Part shown: piece by piece, positions 28,229 through 37,991 of the stretch
Numbering within the stretch: the first letter of the stretch is position 1
Layout of the letters: each line of letters starts with the position of its first letter
Assembly (NCBI RefSeq): GCF_000426065.1
Contig: NZ_AUEQ01000016.1
Location: forward strand, 1-64,000
From: Mycobacterium sp. URHD0025
GTDB lineage: Bacteria; Actinomycetota; Actinomycetes; Mycobacteriales; Mycobacteriaceae
Reading direction: 5' to 3'
Length of the DNA stretch: 64,000 nt
Made by a program: the position numbers and the translations under genes
Notes under the pieces: generated by a model
Seen by the model: the letters and a program-made list of their open reading frames with translations, nothing else
Told to the model about the DNA's origin: nothing
Databases searched by the model: none

Positions 28229-29356
28229 ATGTACTCGCAACCATTGGCCGACGCCATCGCTGAGGCAGAAGCCCTCGTCACGGCAGCGCCGTTCATCGAA
28301 TCCGAGGCGGATCTCCTGGAAGGTCTGCAGTACCTGGCCGGCTGTATCGCGGCCTGCACCCACGTCGCCTTCGATTACGACCGTGACCATCCGTTCCTGC
28401 ACAGCGGAACAGGGCCCTTCACCAAGATGGGGCTGGACAATCCCGACACCATGTATTTCGGAACCCGGGTGCAGCCCGGCCACGAGTACGTCGTGACCGG
28501 TCGGCGTGGCACCACGACCGACGTCAGCTTCCAGCTCCTCGGCGGTGAGTACACCGACGACAACGTGCCCGACAGCGAGACCGCGTTCGACGACCGAAAG
28601 CTGGACATCGCCGCCGATGGCACGTTCGAGTGGCGGTTCACTCCCGCGGTGCCCTCGCAACTGGTGATTCGTGAGGTGTACAACGACTGGTCGGCGCAGC
28701 GCGGCACATTCGCGATCGCGCGTACCGATACCGCCGGGACGGCGCCGGCCCCCCTGACCCGCGAACTCATCGAGAAGCGTTACGCCACTGCGGGTAAGCA
28801 ACTCGTGCAGCGCGTCAAGACGTGGCTGCAGTTCCCGAAGTGGTTCTATGACAACCTGCCGGTCAATACGCTGACCGCACCGCGCCTGACGCCCGGCGGG
28901 CTCGCCACCCAGTACTCGTCGGTCGGGCATTACGACATGACACCGGACCAGGCGATGATCCTCACGCTGCCGGTGTCGGACGCGCCCTACCTGGGCTTCC
29001 AGCTGGGCAGCCTGTGGTACATCTCGCTGGACTACATCAACCACCAGACCTCGCTGAACGGCACTCAGGCGCAAGCCGATCCGGACGGCAAGATCCGGAT
29101 CGTGGTGTCGGAGAACAATCCCGGGGTCACCAACTGGTGCGAGACGCTGGGCCATGGCAAGGGCTATCTGCAGTTCCGCTGGCAGCGGGTGTCGCGTGAA
29201 TTGAGCGCCGAGGACGGGCCGACCGCCGAACTGGTGGACATCGGCACTGTGGCCGAGAAGCTGCCGTACTACGAGAGCAACAAGATTTCCGACGACGATT
29301 GGCGAGCGCGGATTGCGCTGCGTCAGAAGCTTATTGGCGAAAGGATGGTGGGCTGA
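28229..29356 (+). CDS. Conserved sterol-regulon protein, Rv3531c-like
   Basis: 375 residues from the ATG at 28229. I recognise it mainly by position and order (followed by an SDR and a sulfotransferase-fold gene, as Rv3531c-Rv3530c-Rv3529c). The C-terminal half (GFQLGSLWYISLDYINHQ, VVSENNPGVTNWCETLGHGKG) resembles DUF1214-type beta-rich domains. There is no signal peptide. Function is unknown; the KstR-type operator 61 bp upstream ties it to sterol use. The SDR follows after 3 bp, so the two are surely co-transcribed. Confidence 0.75.
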   Translation: MYSQPLADAIAEAEALVTAAPFIESEADLLEGLQYLAGCIAACTHVAFDYDRDHPFLHSGTGPFTKMGLDNPDTMYFGTRVQPGHEYVVTGRRGTTTDVSFQLLGGEYTDDNVPDSETAFDDRKLDIAADGTFEWRFTPAVPSQLVIREVYNDWSAQRGTFAIARTDTAGTAPAPLTRELIEKRYATAGKQLVQRVKTWLQFPKWFYDNLPVNTLTAPRLTPGGLATQYSSVGHYDMTPDQAMILTLPVSDAPYLGFQLGSLWYISLDYINHQTSLNGTQAQADPDGKIRIVVSENNPGVTNWCETLGHGKGYLQFRWQRVSRELSAEDGPTAELVDIGTVAEKLPYYESNKISDDDWRARIALRQKLIGERMVG

Positions 29357-29359
29357 CCG

Positions 29360-30142
29360 ATGGCCGGACTGCTGGATGGCAAGGTAGTGGTGATCAGCGG
29401 GGTCGGACCCGGGCTCGGGACGACGCTGGCCCGCCGATGTGCGGAGAACGGCGCCGACCTCGTGCTGGCCGCCCGCACGGTGGAGCGGCTCGAGGATGTC
29501 GCCAAAGCGGTGACGGCACTGGGCCGTCGCGCGCTCGCGGTGGGCACCGACATCACCGACGAGGAGCAGGTCGCCAACGTGGTGGCCCGCACCATGGAGG
29601 AGTACGGCAAAGCCGACGTGTTGATCAACAACGCGTTCCGGGTGCCGTCCATGAAGCCCTTCGCGAACACCACTTTCGAGCACATGCGGGATGCGATCGA
29701 GCTGACCGTGTTCGGCGCCCTGCGCATGACCCAGGGCTTCGCTCCAGCCCTGGAAGCCGCCAAAGGCTCGGTGGTGAACGTGAATTCGATGGTCGTGAGG
29801 CACTCGCAGGCCAAGTACGGTGCCTACAAGATGGCCAAGTCGGCCCTGCTGGCCATGTCGCAGACCCTGTCCACCGAGCTGGGGGAGAAGGGTATTAGGG
29901 TCAACTCGGTGCTGCCCGGCTACATCTGGGGTGAAACTCTGGAGGGCTACTTCAACCATCAGGCGCAGAAGTACGGCACCACCGTGGAGCAGATCTACAA
30001 CGCGTCGGCGGCGGGATCGGACCTCAAGCGACTGCCGACCGAGGACGAGGTCGCCTCGGCGATCCTGTTCATGGCCAGTGATCTGTCGAGCGGTATCACC
30101 GGTCAGGCCCTCGACGTGAACTGCGGAGAATACAAGGCATGA
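29360..30142 (+). CDS. Short-chain dehydrogenase/reductase, Rv3530c-like
   Basis: 260 residues, classical SDR. The cofactor loop GVGPGLG is near residue 15, the NNA motif near 90 and the catalytic YGAYKMAK near 155. It should oxidise or reduce a hydroxyl/keto group with NAD(H) or NADP(H); the probable substrate is a steroid or side-chain intermediate, given the operon. It sits between the Rv3531c-like and sulfotransferase-like genes, 3 bp after the former. Confidence 0.85.
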   Translation: MAGLLDGKVVVISGVGPGLGTTLARRCAENGADLVLAARTVERLEDVAKAVTALGRRALAVGTDITDEEQVANVVARTMEEYGKADVLINNAFRVPSMKPFANTTFEHMRDAIELTVFGALRMTQGFAPALEAAKGSVVNVNSMVVRHSQAKYGAYKMAKSALLAMSQTLSTELGEKGIRVNSVLPGYIWGETLEGYFNHQAQKYGTTVEQIYNASAAGSDLKRLPTEDEVASAILFMASDLSSGITGQALDVNCGEYKA

Positions 30143-30173
30143 CTTGGCAGCGAGCAGCGAAGGCGGATCGAGC

Positions 30174-31319
30174 ATGAGCCCCCGTACCGATGTCGGCACA
30201 ATAGAGGATCTGCATGCCTCGGCGGTAAAGGCCTGCGGTTTGGATGATTTCGGCACCGACGACGACAATTACCTGGAAGCACTCGGCGTGCTGCTGGAGT
30301 CCTACCAACGCGACGCCGATCTGACCGAGCTCGGCAGCAAGATGCAGCGCTTCTTCACCCGTAACGCGCTGGTGGCCCGCCTTGTCTCGGAAGCCGCGTT
30401 CAAGCAGTACCCGCAGCACGTCGACGTGCCGATCGAGCGGCCGATCTTCGTCACCGGTCTGCCGCGGACCGGAACCACGGTGATCCATCGGTTGCTGACC
30501 GCGGACCCGATGCACCAGGGCCTGGAGATGTGGCTGGCGGAATTCCCGCAGCCGCGGCCCCCGCGCGAAACCTGGCCTGACAACCCGGTCTTCAGCGCCC
30601 TCGACGCGCGATTCAAGCAGGCCCATGAGGAGAACCCGGATTACACGGGCCTGCATTACATGACCGCCGACGAGGTGGAGGAATGCTGGCAGTTGCTGCG
30701 CCAGTCATTGCACTCGGTGTCCTACGAGACGCTGGCCCATGTTCCGACGTACTCGCGGTGGCTGGCCCGTCAGGACTGGACCAAGCCGTACGCGCGGCAC
30801 CGGAAGAATCTGCAACTGATCGGCCTCAACGAGCCCGAGAAGCGTTGGGTGCTCAAGAATCCCAGTCACCTGTTCGCCCTGGATGCGCTGTTCGCGACGT
30901 ACCCGGACGCACTGGTGATCCAGTGCCACCGCCCGGCAGAGACCATCATGGCCTCGATGTGCTCACTGGCGCAGCACACCACCGCCGGCTGGTCCAATAC
31001 GTTCACCGGCAACGTCATCGGCGAAGACTCCATGGAAACCTGGTCGCGCGGACTTGAGTTGTTCAATGCCGAACGGGCCAAGCATGATCCGGCGCAGTTC
31101 TGCGACGTGGACTATTTCGAGTTCGTCGAGGACCCGATCGGTGCGGTGGAGGGCATCTACCGCACGTTCGGTCTGGACTTCACCGACGCCGCGCGACAGG
31201 CCGTGACCGACAGTCACACCGCCAGCAAGCAGGGGCCGCGCGCACCGAAGCACACCTACTCACTGGCCGACTACGGTTTGACCGCTGAGACGGTCAAGGA
31301 GCGGTTCAAGGGGCTGTAG
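30174..31319 (+). CDS. Sulfotransferase-fold protein, Rv3529c-like
   Basis: 381 residues from the ATG at 30174; a TTG at 30144 is possible, but the length here matches the family. The PAPS-binding P-loop FVTGLPRTGTT is near residue 100, followed by a helix and HRPAETIMASMCSL near 255, the second phosphosulfate-contact region. It is predicted to transfer sulfate from PAPS to a hydroxyl, or to have kept only the fold. Third gene of the KstR-controlled set; the acceptor is unknown, and a sterol-derived alcohol is a guess from context. Confidence 0.8.
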   Translation: MSPRTDVGTIEDLHASAVKACGLDDFGTDDDNYLEALGVLLESYQRDADLTELGSKMQRFFTRNALVARLVSEAAFKQYPQHVDVPIERPIFVTGLPRTGTTVIHRLLTADPMHQGLEMWLAEFPQPRPPRETWPDNPVFSALDARFKQAHEENPDYTGLHYMTADEVEECWQLLRQSLHSVSYETLAHVPTYSRWLARQDWTKPYARHRKNLQLIGLNEPEKRWVLKNPSHLFALDALFATYPDALVIQCHRPAETIMASMCSLAQHTTAGWSNTFTGNVIGEDSMETWSRGLELFNAERAKHDPAQFCDVDYFEFVEDPIGAVEGIYRTFGLDFTDAARQAVTDSHTASKQGPRAPKHTYSLADYGLTAETVKERFKGL

Positions 31320-31334
31320 GGTCAAACCCCTGAG

Positions 31335-32375
31335 ATGAAGGTCTATCTGGCGCTCGACCCGCGGATGCCGCTGACCGCCACCGCGGACTATGCGCGGCGG
31401 GCCGAGCGCCTGGGCTGTGACGGCCTGCACGTCGCTGAGACCGTGCACGACTCCCTCGCGGTCTCCCTTCTGGCTCTCGAACACACGTCGCGCATCACCG
31501 TGCGTACCGCGGTGACACTGGCATTCGTGCGCAGTCCGACGCTGACGGCGTACACAGCCTGGGATCTGTCGGTATTGTCCGGCGGGCGATTCGAGCTCGG
31601 CCTGGGCACGCAGATCAAGCAGAACATCCGGGACCGCTACGGCATGCCGTGGAGCGATCCGATCGCCCGCCTCAGGGATTACGTGGGTGCGCTGGACGCC
31701 CTGTTCGACGCGTTCCGCACCGGGGACACAGTGCGTTTCGAGAGTGACAACTACCGGCTGACCCGGATGCAGCCGTACTTCAATCCCGGCCCGAGTGACG
31801 CGGTGCGCCCGCCGATCTGGCTGGGTGCGGTCAACGCCGGAATGTGCGAACTCGCCGGCAGCGTCGCGCGCGGGATCGTCACCCACTCGACCAACTCGGA
31901 CCCGGACTACCTTCGCGACGTGGTGCGCCCGGCATCGGCGCGGGGTGCCCGGGCTTCGGGCCGGGCAGACGAACCGCTCGTCGTCGCCTCGACGGCCATC
32001 GCCACCGGCCGGACCGACGAGGCGGTGACCAGAGAACGCGAACGGCAGCGCCGGATGTTGGCATTCCTGTACTCGACGCCCGCGTATGCCACCGGCCTCG
32101 CCAGGCGCGGCCTGGCTGAGCTCCCGGACCAGCTGCGGTCATTGGTCAGGACCGAGCTATGGGACGAATTGCCCTCGGTGCTGACCGATTCCATTCTCGA
32201 CGAGCTGCTGGTGTGCGGCCGTCATGACGAGATCCCGGCCATCCTGAAGGCCAGGTTCGGCGATGTCGCCGACGGCATCGTGCTACCGCCGCTGGGCACC
32301 GCGGACGATGATGAATCGCTGGGTGCCTGTGTGGAGGAGTTGGGGCGGGGGAGTGCCGCACCGAGATTGCGCTGA
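31335..32375 (+). CDS. LLM-class (probably F420-dependent) oxidoreductase
   Basis: 346 residues with the luciferase-like monooxygenase TIM-barrel pattern: VYLALDPRMPL start, GCDGLHVAETVHD near 30, LSGGRFELGLGTQ near 85 and PPIWLGAVNAGM near 155. Relatives in mycobacteria use coenzyme F420. It starts 15 bp after the sulfotransferase-like gene, so it extends that operon. No equivalent lies at this point in M. tuberculosis as far as I recall. Substrate unknown. Confidence 0.82.
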   Translation: MKVYLALDPRMPLTATADYARRAERLGCDGLHVAETVHDSLAVSLLALEHTSRITVRTAVTLAFVRSPTLTAYTAWDLSVLSGGRFELGLGTQIKQNIRDRYGMPWSDPIARLRDYVGALDALFDAFRTGDTVRFESDNYRLTRMQPYFNPGPSDAVRPPIWLGAVNAGMCELAGSVARGIVTHSTNSDPDYLRDVVRPASARGARASGRADEPLVVASTAIATGRTDEAVTRERERQRRMLAFLYSTPAYATGLARRGLAELPDQLRSLVRTELWDELPSVLTDSILDELLVCGRHDEIPAILKARFGDVADGIVLPPLGTADDDESLGACVEELGRGSAAPRLR

Positions 32376-32424
32376 GGTACAGAAATAACGCTTCCCCTGT
32401 CCGTGACTGCAGTTTGGATGTGAA

Positions 32425-32904
32425 CTATCCGTCGCCGGGGGAAGGCGCGGAGGACACCTCTTCCAGGCAACCTTCGGCGACAGCGTGCTTGATGCTGTCG
32501 GCCAATCGCGGGCATGACCGGGCCCGGGCCGGATCTCCGCCGGCGGACCGGATCTCCTCGAACGTCGCGCAGCGCCGGACCGCCTCGGAAGACCACTGCA
32601 CGGAAGTGTGTTCCGCGCTGAGCTTTTTCACCTGAACCGCCACGTGGCAGAACCGGCAGTCCACCGACACCAGGCCTGATGTCAGATAGCGCTCGCGGTC
32701 GCGTGCACTGGCGTCGCGGACTGCGGCGGCACGCTGCGGGTCCGAGGCGAAATCCGGTGCCTTGGCCCATGTTCCGGTAGACGAACCTCCACCGGCGCCG
32801 CCGGCGTGATGATCGTCATCGTCGTGTGCGCCGTGCAGAAGCAGCATCGAGCGGGCCAGGTCATCGACATCTGGCGCCTGGCTCCGCTCGTTGCGTGGTG
32901 TCAT
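32425..32904 (-). CDS. Conserved hypothetical protein, Rv3527-like, downstream of kshA
   Basis: 159 residues. It overlaps the kshA stop by TGATG, so the two are translated together. Visible features: an acidic/histidine run HGAHDDDDHH near 24-33, a CRFCH motif near 82 and further cysteines (RRCAT, ARSCPR, EGCLE), suggesting metal or Fe-S binding. There is no membrane segment. Gene order matches M. tuberculosis Rv3526 (kshA)-Rv3527. The role is unknown; help with Rieske-enzyme assembly or electron transfer would fit, but this is a guess. Confidence 0.75.
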   Translation of the reverse strand: MTPRNERSQAPDVDDLARSMLLLHGAHDDDDHHAGGAGGGSSTGTWAKAPDFASDPQRAAAVRDASARDRERYLTSGLVSVDCRFCHVAVQVKKLSAEHTSVQWSSEAVRRCATFEEIRSAGGDPARARSCPRLADSIKHAVAEGCLEEVSSAPSPGDG

Positions 32905-34085
32905 CAGCTGGACTGCAGTGTTTCTGTCTCGGCCGACTTCTCTTCAGCTTTGAGCCTCAGGTTCTCTTTCGCCCGCAGATTTTCTTGAACCTCGTCGGCC
33001 CACTTCTCGTTGGCCGCGGTGGTGTCGATCTCCATCTCGAAACGGTCGGTCATGTCGGGCGTGATATCGGCGACGTCGACGTAGAACTGCTGGTACCAGC
33101 GGCGCATCTGGTAGACGGCGCCGTCCTCCTCGACCAGCAACGGGTTGTCGATGCGGGTCTTGTGCTTCCAGATCTCCACGTCCTGCAGGAAGCCCTGGCT
33201 GACGCCGTCGGTCATCGCGTCGGCCAACTTCTTGGTCGTCTTGTCGTCCATGCCTTTTGGCTTCTGGACGATGACGCCCCACTGCAGCATGAACGAATCC
33301 TGGCTGACGGGGTAGTGGCAGTTGATCAGGATCGACTCGGCCTTGTAGCCGCTGTAATTGTTGTGCAGCCAGTTGATCATGAACGACGGCCCGAAATAGG
33401 AGGCCTCGGAATCCAGGTGTGACTCACCGTATTGGGTGCCCATGCCGCCGATGTCCTGACGGCCCACGTTGTGCAGGTACTGCGACGCGATGTGTCCCTC
33501 GAAGACGTTCTTGAAGTACGTCGGCAGGCCGAAGTGGATGTAGAAGAAGTGCGCCATGTCGGTGACGTTGTCGATGATCTCGCGGCAGTTGCTGCCCTCG
33601 ATCAGCATCGAGTTCCACTGCCACTCGGTCCACTCGTCGCTGTGGGCCTCGGGGATCTCGGGGACCCGGACCTCGGGCTGCGGGTCGTTGCCCTCATGGT
33701 CGTGCCAGACGAACAGCAGGCCACCACGCACGTCGGTGTGCCAGGCCCGGGTGCGGGCCAGACGGGGGGTGCGCTTGGCGTAGGGAACGAGCTTGCACTT
33801 GCCGTCACCGCCCCAGCGCCAGTCGTGGAACGGGCAGGCCACCTCGTCGCCCTTGATGGTTCCCTGCGACAGATCGCCGCCCATGTGCCGGCAGTAGCCG
33901 TCGAGGACCTTCAGGTCGCCTTGCGAATCGGCGAACACCACCAGCTTGGTGCCGAATATCTCGACAGAGTGCGGCTGACCGTCAAGGAAATTCTTGACCG
34001 GTCCCAGGCAGTGCCAGCCCCGCGCATAGCGGTCTGGCAGGGCGCCGGTGTCGATCTCTCTGATGCCGGCATGTTCGGTAGTCAC
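32904..34085 (-). CDS. kshA: 3-ketosteroid 9-alpha-hydroxylase oxygenase subunit KshA
   Basis: 393 residues. The Rieske [2Fe-2S] ligands are Cys65, His67, Cys84 and His87 (CRHMGG, CPFHDW). The mononuclear iron triad is His179, His184 (DMAHFFYIH) and Asp302. These are the positions expected for KshA. With reductase KshB, which is not in this window, it hydroxylates C9 of 3-ketosteroids, leading to opening of ring B. A GGGAGG site precedes the GTG at 34085 and a KstR-type operator lies 31 bp upstream. It is followed by the Rv3527-like gene with overlap. Confidence 0.95.
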   Translation of the reverse strand: MTTEHAGIREIDTGALPDRYARGWHCLGPVKNFLDGQPHSVEIFGTKLVVFADSQGDLKVLDGYCRHMGGDLSQGTIKGDEVACPFHDWRWGGDGKCKLVPYAKRTPRLARTRAWHTDVRGGLLFVWHDHEGNDPQPEVRVPEIPEAHSDEWTEWQWNSMLIEGSNCREIIDNVTDMAHFFYIHFGLPTYFKNVFEGHIASQYLHNVGRQDIGGMGTQYGESHLDSEASYFGPSFMINWLHNNYSGYKAESILINCHYPVSQDSFMLQWGVIVQKPKGMDDKTTKKLADAMTDGVSQGFLQDVEIWKHKTRIDNPLLVEEDGAVYQMRRWYQQFYVDVADITPDMTDRFEMEIDTTAANEKWADEVQENLRAKENLRLKAEEKSAETETLQSS

Positions 34086-34115
34086 GGTGGGCCTCCCGTA
34101 TCGGTGCTCTCTAAC

Positions 34116-34129
34116 TAGAACACGTTACA
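34116..34129. promoter_or_regulatory. KstR-type operator upstream of kshA
   Basis: TAGAACACGTTACA, a perfect TNNAACNNGTTNNA site. Read on the minus strand it continues into TAGTTAG, a likely -10 region for kshA, so repressor binding would block the promoter directly. Confidence 0.88.
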
Positions 34130-34193
34130 GTTTTTGGAGCCCTCATGGCAATAATTGAGGCGTGACCTGCGGCATACCCGTTGTGATCGGGGG

Positions 34194-34829
34194 TTACTCC
34201 CGCTCCGGAAGGCCGATTCGCAACGCGATCTGCTGCATGCGGCCGACACTGGCCACTGTCTGCGGCGACACCGGATCTTCTGGCGTGCTGTCGAACTCGA
34301 TGCGCACCACCGCACGGCCCTGGGTGTACATCAGCAGGGTGACGGCCTTGGAGCCGTCGGGCGCCGTACCCGCGATGACGGTGCCGTTCGAACCCACCGG
34401 GACCGGCTGCGGCGGGCCACCGGTCACCATGGTGCTCACCGCCGCGGAGGCTTGTTTGAGCGTCGCCGCCGCGGTCGCCGCGTCGGGATAGATCAAGATG
34501 GTGTCGGCGATCGCCCGGGTGTCGTCGGCGTTGACGAACAGCGCGCTGGCCCCTGACTGGCCGTCGGGGTTGACGTTGCTGGACCGCTCGGTGAACGTAT
34601 CCGGCGGAATACTGACGTCCTCGGCCTGCAGCAGCAGGTGGCTGTAGTCGGCCGGCTGCGATTTCGGCGATTTCGGTGCGGCCGTGGGTGATGACGAGGT
34701 CGGTACGGGAGCCCAGGGCGTGGGCGGTGAATCCGCGGCCGGCGTGCACGCGCCGGCCGCGCCGATGACGGTCGCGGCAACGCCGATGGTGATCAAGAAC
34801 CTGGGGTGAATGGGTGTCGTGAGCGACAT
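34194..34829 (-). CDS. Probable lipoprotein, related to Rv3524
   Basis: 211 residues. Signal peptide with lipobox-like IGAAGAC (Cys28), then a Pro/Ser/Thr-rich linker (about 30-58) and an extracytoplasmic domain resembling the PknH-type sensor fold (IYPDAATAAATLKQASAAV). The matching gene in M. tuberculosis, Rv3524, occupies the same place between the ltp genes and kshA but, as I recall, is longer. Probably a lipid-anchored cell-envelope protein; ligand unknown. Divergent from the gamma-carbonic anhydrase with 61 bp between. Confidence 0.75.
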   Translation of the reverse strand: MSLTTPIHPRFLITIGVAATVIGAAGACTPAADSPPTPWAPVPTSSSPTAAPKSPKSQPADYSHLLLQAEDVSIPPDTFTERSSNVNPDGQSGASALFVNADDTRAIADTILIYPDAATAAATLKQASAAVSTMVTGGPPQPVPVGSNGTVIAGTAPDGSKAVTLLMYTQGRAVVRIEFDSTPEDPVSPQTVASVGRMQQIALRIGLPERE

Positions 34830-34890
34830 AGTTACTGTTCAGGGTACGCGTCGCTGCGCCAGGGGCGGTTTCCTGCGGTATATGTGGACG

Positions 34891-35415
34891 ATGCCGATGT
34901 ATTCGTTCGAGGGCCGGGCGCCCGTGGTCGACCCGAGCGCTTTCGTGGCCCCGACGGCAACACTGATCGGCAACGTGACGGTTGAGGCCGGTGCCTCGGT
35001 GTGGTTCAACACCGTGCTGCGGGGCGACTTCGCCCCCATCGTCATCCGCGGGGGCGCCAACGTCCAGGACGGCTCGGTGCTGCACGCACCACCGGGAATC
35101 CCCGTCGACATCGGCCCTGGCGCGACGGTCGCCCACATGTGCGTAGTACACGGCGCACACGTGGGCGAAGAGGCGCTGATCGCCAACCACTGCACGGTGC
35201 TCGACGGAGCGGTGATCGGCCGCCGCAGTCTGATCGCGGCGCATTCGCTGGTGGTCGGGGGCACCAAGATTCCCGACGAGGTGCTGGTCACCGGTGCACC
35301 CGCGAAGATCCGGGGACCGATCGCGGGCACCGGCGCACAGACGTGGATACAGAGCAACCCGGCGGCCTACCGCGAGCTCGCCGAGCGCTACCTCACGGGC
35401 CTCGTCGAGCTCTAG
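34891..35415 (+). CDS. Gamma-class carbonic anhydrase-like protein, Rv3525c homologue
   Basis: 174 residues from the ATG at 34891, the family length. Left-handed beta-helix hexapeptide repeats run about 10-130 (for example VDPSAFVAPTATLIGNVTVEAG). Metal-binding histidines lie in VLHAPPG, VAHMCVVHGAHVG and NHCTVLDG. It is likely a trimer binding zinc or iron and hydrating CO2, though many homologues have lost activity. It lies inside the sterol cluster but on the opposite strand to its neighbours, as in M. tuberculosis. A hairpin terminator follows at 35426-35484. Confidence 0.88.
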   Translation: MPMYSFEGRAPVVDPSAFVAPTATLIGNVTVEAGASVWFNTVLRGDFAPIVIRGGANVQDGSVLHAPPGIPVDIGPGATVAHMCVVHGAHVGEEALIANHCTVLDGAVIGRRSLIAAHSLVVGGTKIPDEVLVTGAPAKIRGPIAGTGAQTWIQSNPAAYRELAERYLTGLVEL

Positions 35416-35425
35416 CTTGCCTTCG

Positions 35426-35484
35426 CCGAAATGGCATTCCAGCAGGTCCCTACTCGCACTTCGTCTGCTGGAATGCCGTTTCGG
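35426..35484. terminator. Bidirectional hairpin terminator between convergent genes
   Basis: Arms 35426-35445 and 35465-35484 are complementary at 19 of 20 positions (the odd pair can form G-U), with a 19-nt loop. It lies in the 79 bp between the carbonic anhydrase end and the NTF2-like gene end, so it can serve both strands. Confidence 0.75.
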
Positions 35485-35494
35485 CAGAAGTTGG

Positions 35495-35914
35495 TCAGCT
35501 TTCGATCTTCTCGGCGGTCGCGCGGTCCACTTCCCAGAAGGCGCGCAACGCCACCAATTGCCCCGCATCGTTCGCCCGATAGGTGAACACACCCGGGGTG
35601 GTGATGCGGTGCCCGCCCATCGTGGTGACGATGCTGCCGACGTTGGCTTCCTCGTTGCCGCACTGGAACGTGTCGACGAAGTTGAACTCGAGGTTGTCTG
35701 TCGGGGCGATGGCCTTGTCCCAGAACGCCGCGATGGCTTCCTTGCCCTGGTGGCCGTTGCCGTCCGGGTCGAAGAACGACGGACCGATGGGGTCTTGCAC
35801 AATCGCGTCGTCGGCGAAGTTGTCCAGCCACGTCTGCTTGTCCCGCGCGGCAACCGCGTCCCGGGATCGCTTGCCCGCCAGGTGGGCTGGATGTCGAGGA
35901 TCGGTGACGGTCAT
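35495..35914 (-). CDS. NTF2-like/SnoaL-fold small protein
   Basis: 139 residues from the ATG at 35914, one base after the preceding gene's stop; the frame is open further upstream but lacks protein features there. Pattern of a cone-shaped NTF2-like domain: helical start (SRDAVAARDKQTWLDNFADDAIVQDP), then GKEAIAAFWDKAI and strands such as GVFTYRAND. Ketosteroid isomerases share the fold, and the operon is steroidal, so isomerase or hydratase activity on a steroid is possible. I do not see enough to claim catalytic residues. Last gene of the ltp operon here. Confidence 0.75.
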   Translation of the reverse strand: MTVTDPRHPAHLAGKRSRDAVAARDKQTWLDNFADDAIVQDPIGPSFFDPDGNGHQGKEAIAAFWDKAIAPTDNLEFNFVDTFQCGNEEANVGSIVTTMGGHRITTPGVFTYRANDAGQLVALRAFWEVDRATAEKIES

Positions 35915-35915
35915 G

Positions 35916-36796
35916 TCAGCCCTGCCAACCGGAGTGGATGTAGGTGTCGGCGAACCGCTTGAGCGAGTCCTGCTTCTTCTCCAGCGGGGCGTCGAAGCCC
36001 AGGCCCTCGAGCATCCACGGGATGACGATGTTGTCGGTGATGCCGGCCTCGGCCAGCTCGCGATGCCCGTCCAGATCGAACTTGTCGATGCACACCGCCT
36101 GGAACTCGAACGGCTCATCGGCACGGCCGTATTCGGCCCTCAGCTTGTTGATCGCCGTCACGGTCTCGGCCAGCTGCGCACACGTCATCATCGCGCTGGT
36201 CCAGCCGTCACCCACCCGGGCCGCCCGCTTGAGTGCGACCGAGGTGTGCCCGCCGACGTAGAACGGCACGGGCGCCGACGGGGCCGGGCTCATCTGCAGA
36301 CGCTCGAAATCGTAGAACTCGCCGTGGAACTCGACCATGCCGCCGCCGAGCACGAGCTTGAGCACCTCGATCATCTCGTCGACGCGCGCGCCACGCTTGG
36401 CGAACGGAACCCCGCACCATTCGAATTCCTCTGGTGCCCAGCCGATCCCGACACCGAAACCGAACCGGTTGTTGGTCAGGTTGGCCACCGAACCGACCTG
36501 GCGGGCCAGCAGCAGCGGATTGCGCGAGCCGAGCTTCATCACATTGGTGTAGAAGCGCAGCGTCGAGGTGACCGCACCCATCGAGGCGGCCGCGATCAGC
36601 GGATCCACCCACGGGGTCTCGGCGTTCCACATCCGAGACCCGTCCGGCGTGTACGGATAGTCCGCGGCCTGCTTCTCCATGTAGAACAGCGAGTCGGGCA
36701 GCGCGATCGAATCGAACCCGACTTCCTCTGCGGTGCGGGCCAATCCGGTCAGGTGCTCCAGCGGGCCCATGGCCACGCTGAGGGTGTACTTCATGG

Positions 36797-36800
<4 letters not shown>
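35916..36800 (-). CDS. LLM-class F420-dependent oxidoreductase in the ltp operon
   Basis: 294 residues. The start at 36800 overlaps the ltp3 stop (ATGA); ATG at 36794 is equally possible. LLM barrel pattern: KYTLSVAMGPLEHL, EEVGFDSIALPDS, NNRFGFGVGIGWAPEEF and PFYVGGHTSVALKRAARVGDGW, typical of TIGR-type F420 enzymes. It is co-transcribed between ltp3 and the NTF2-like gene. M. tuberculosis has no gene here that I recall, so it looks like a local addition to the side-chain pathway. Reaction unknown; hydride transfer to or from a sterol-CoA or ketone is plausible. Confidence 0.85.
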
Positions 36801-37987
<1,187 letters not shown>

Positions 37988-37991
37988 CTCG

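Noticed and set aside
28172..30268. Long minus-strand open frame of about 700 codons opposite the Rv3531c-, Rv3530c- and Rv3529c-like genes
   Set aside because: It lies antisense to genes with clear motifs; its translation is rich in His, Arg and Gln without any fold pattern, a common high-GC artefact.
34111..35853. Minus-strand open frame of about 580 codons over the carbonic anhydrase and lipoprotein
   Set aside because: Translation is Arg/Ser/Thr/Pro-rich and overlaps better supported genes on both strands.
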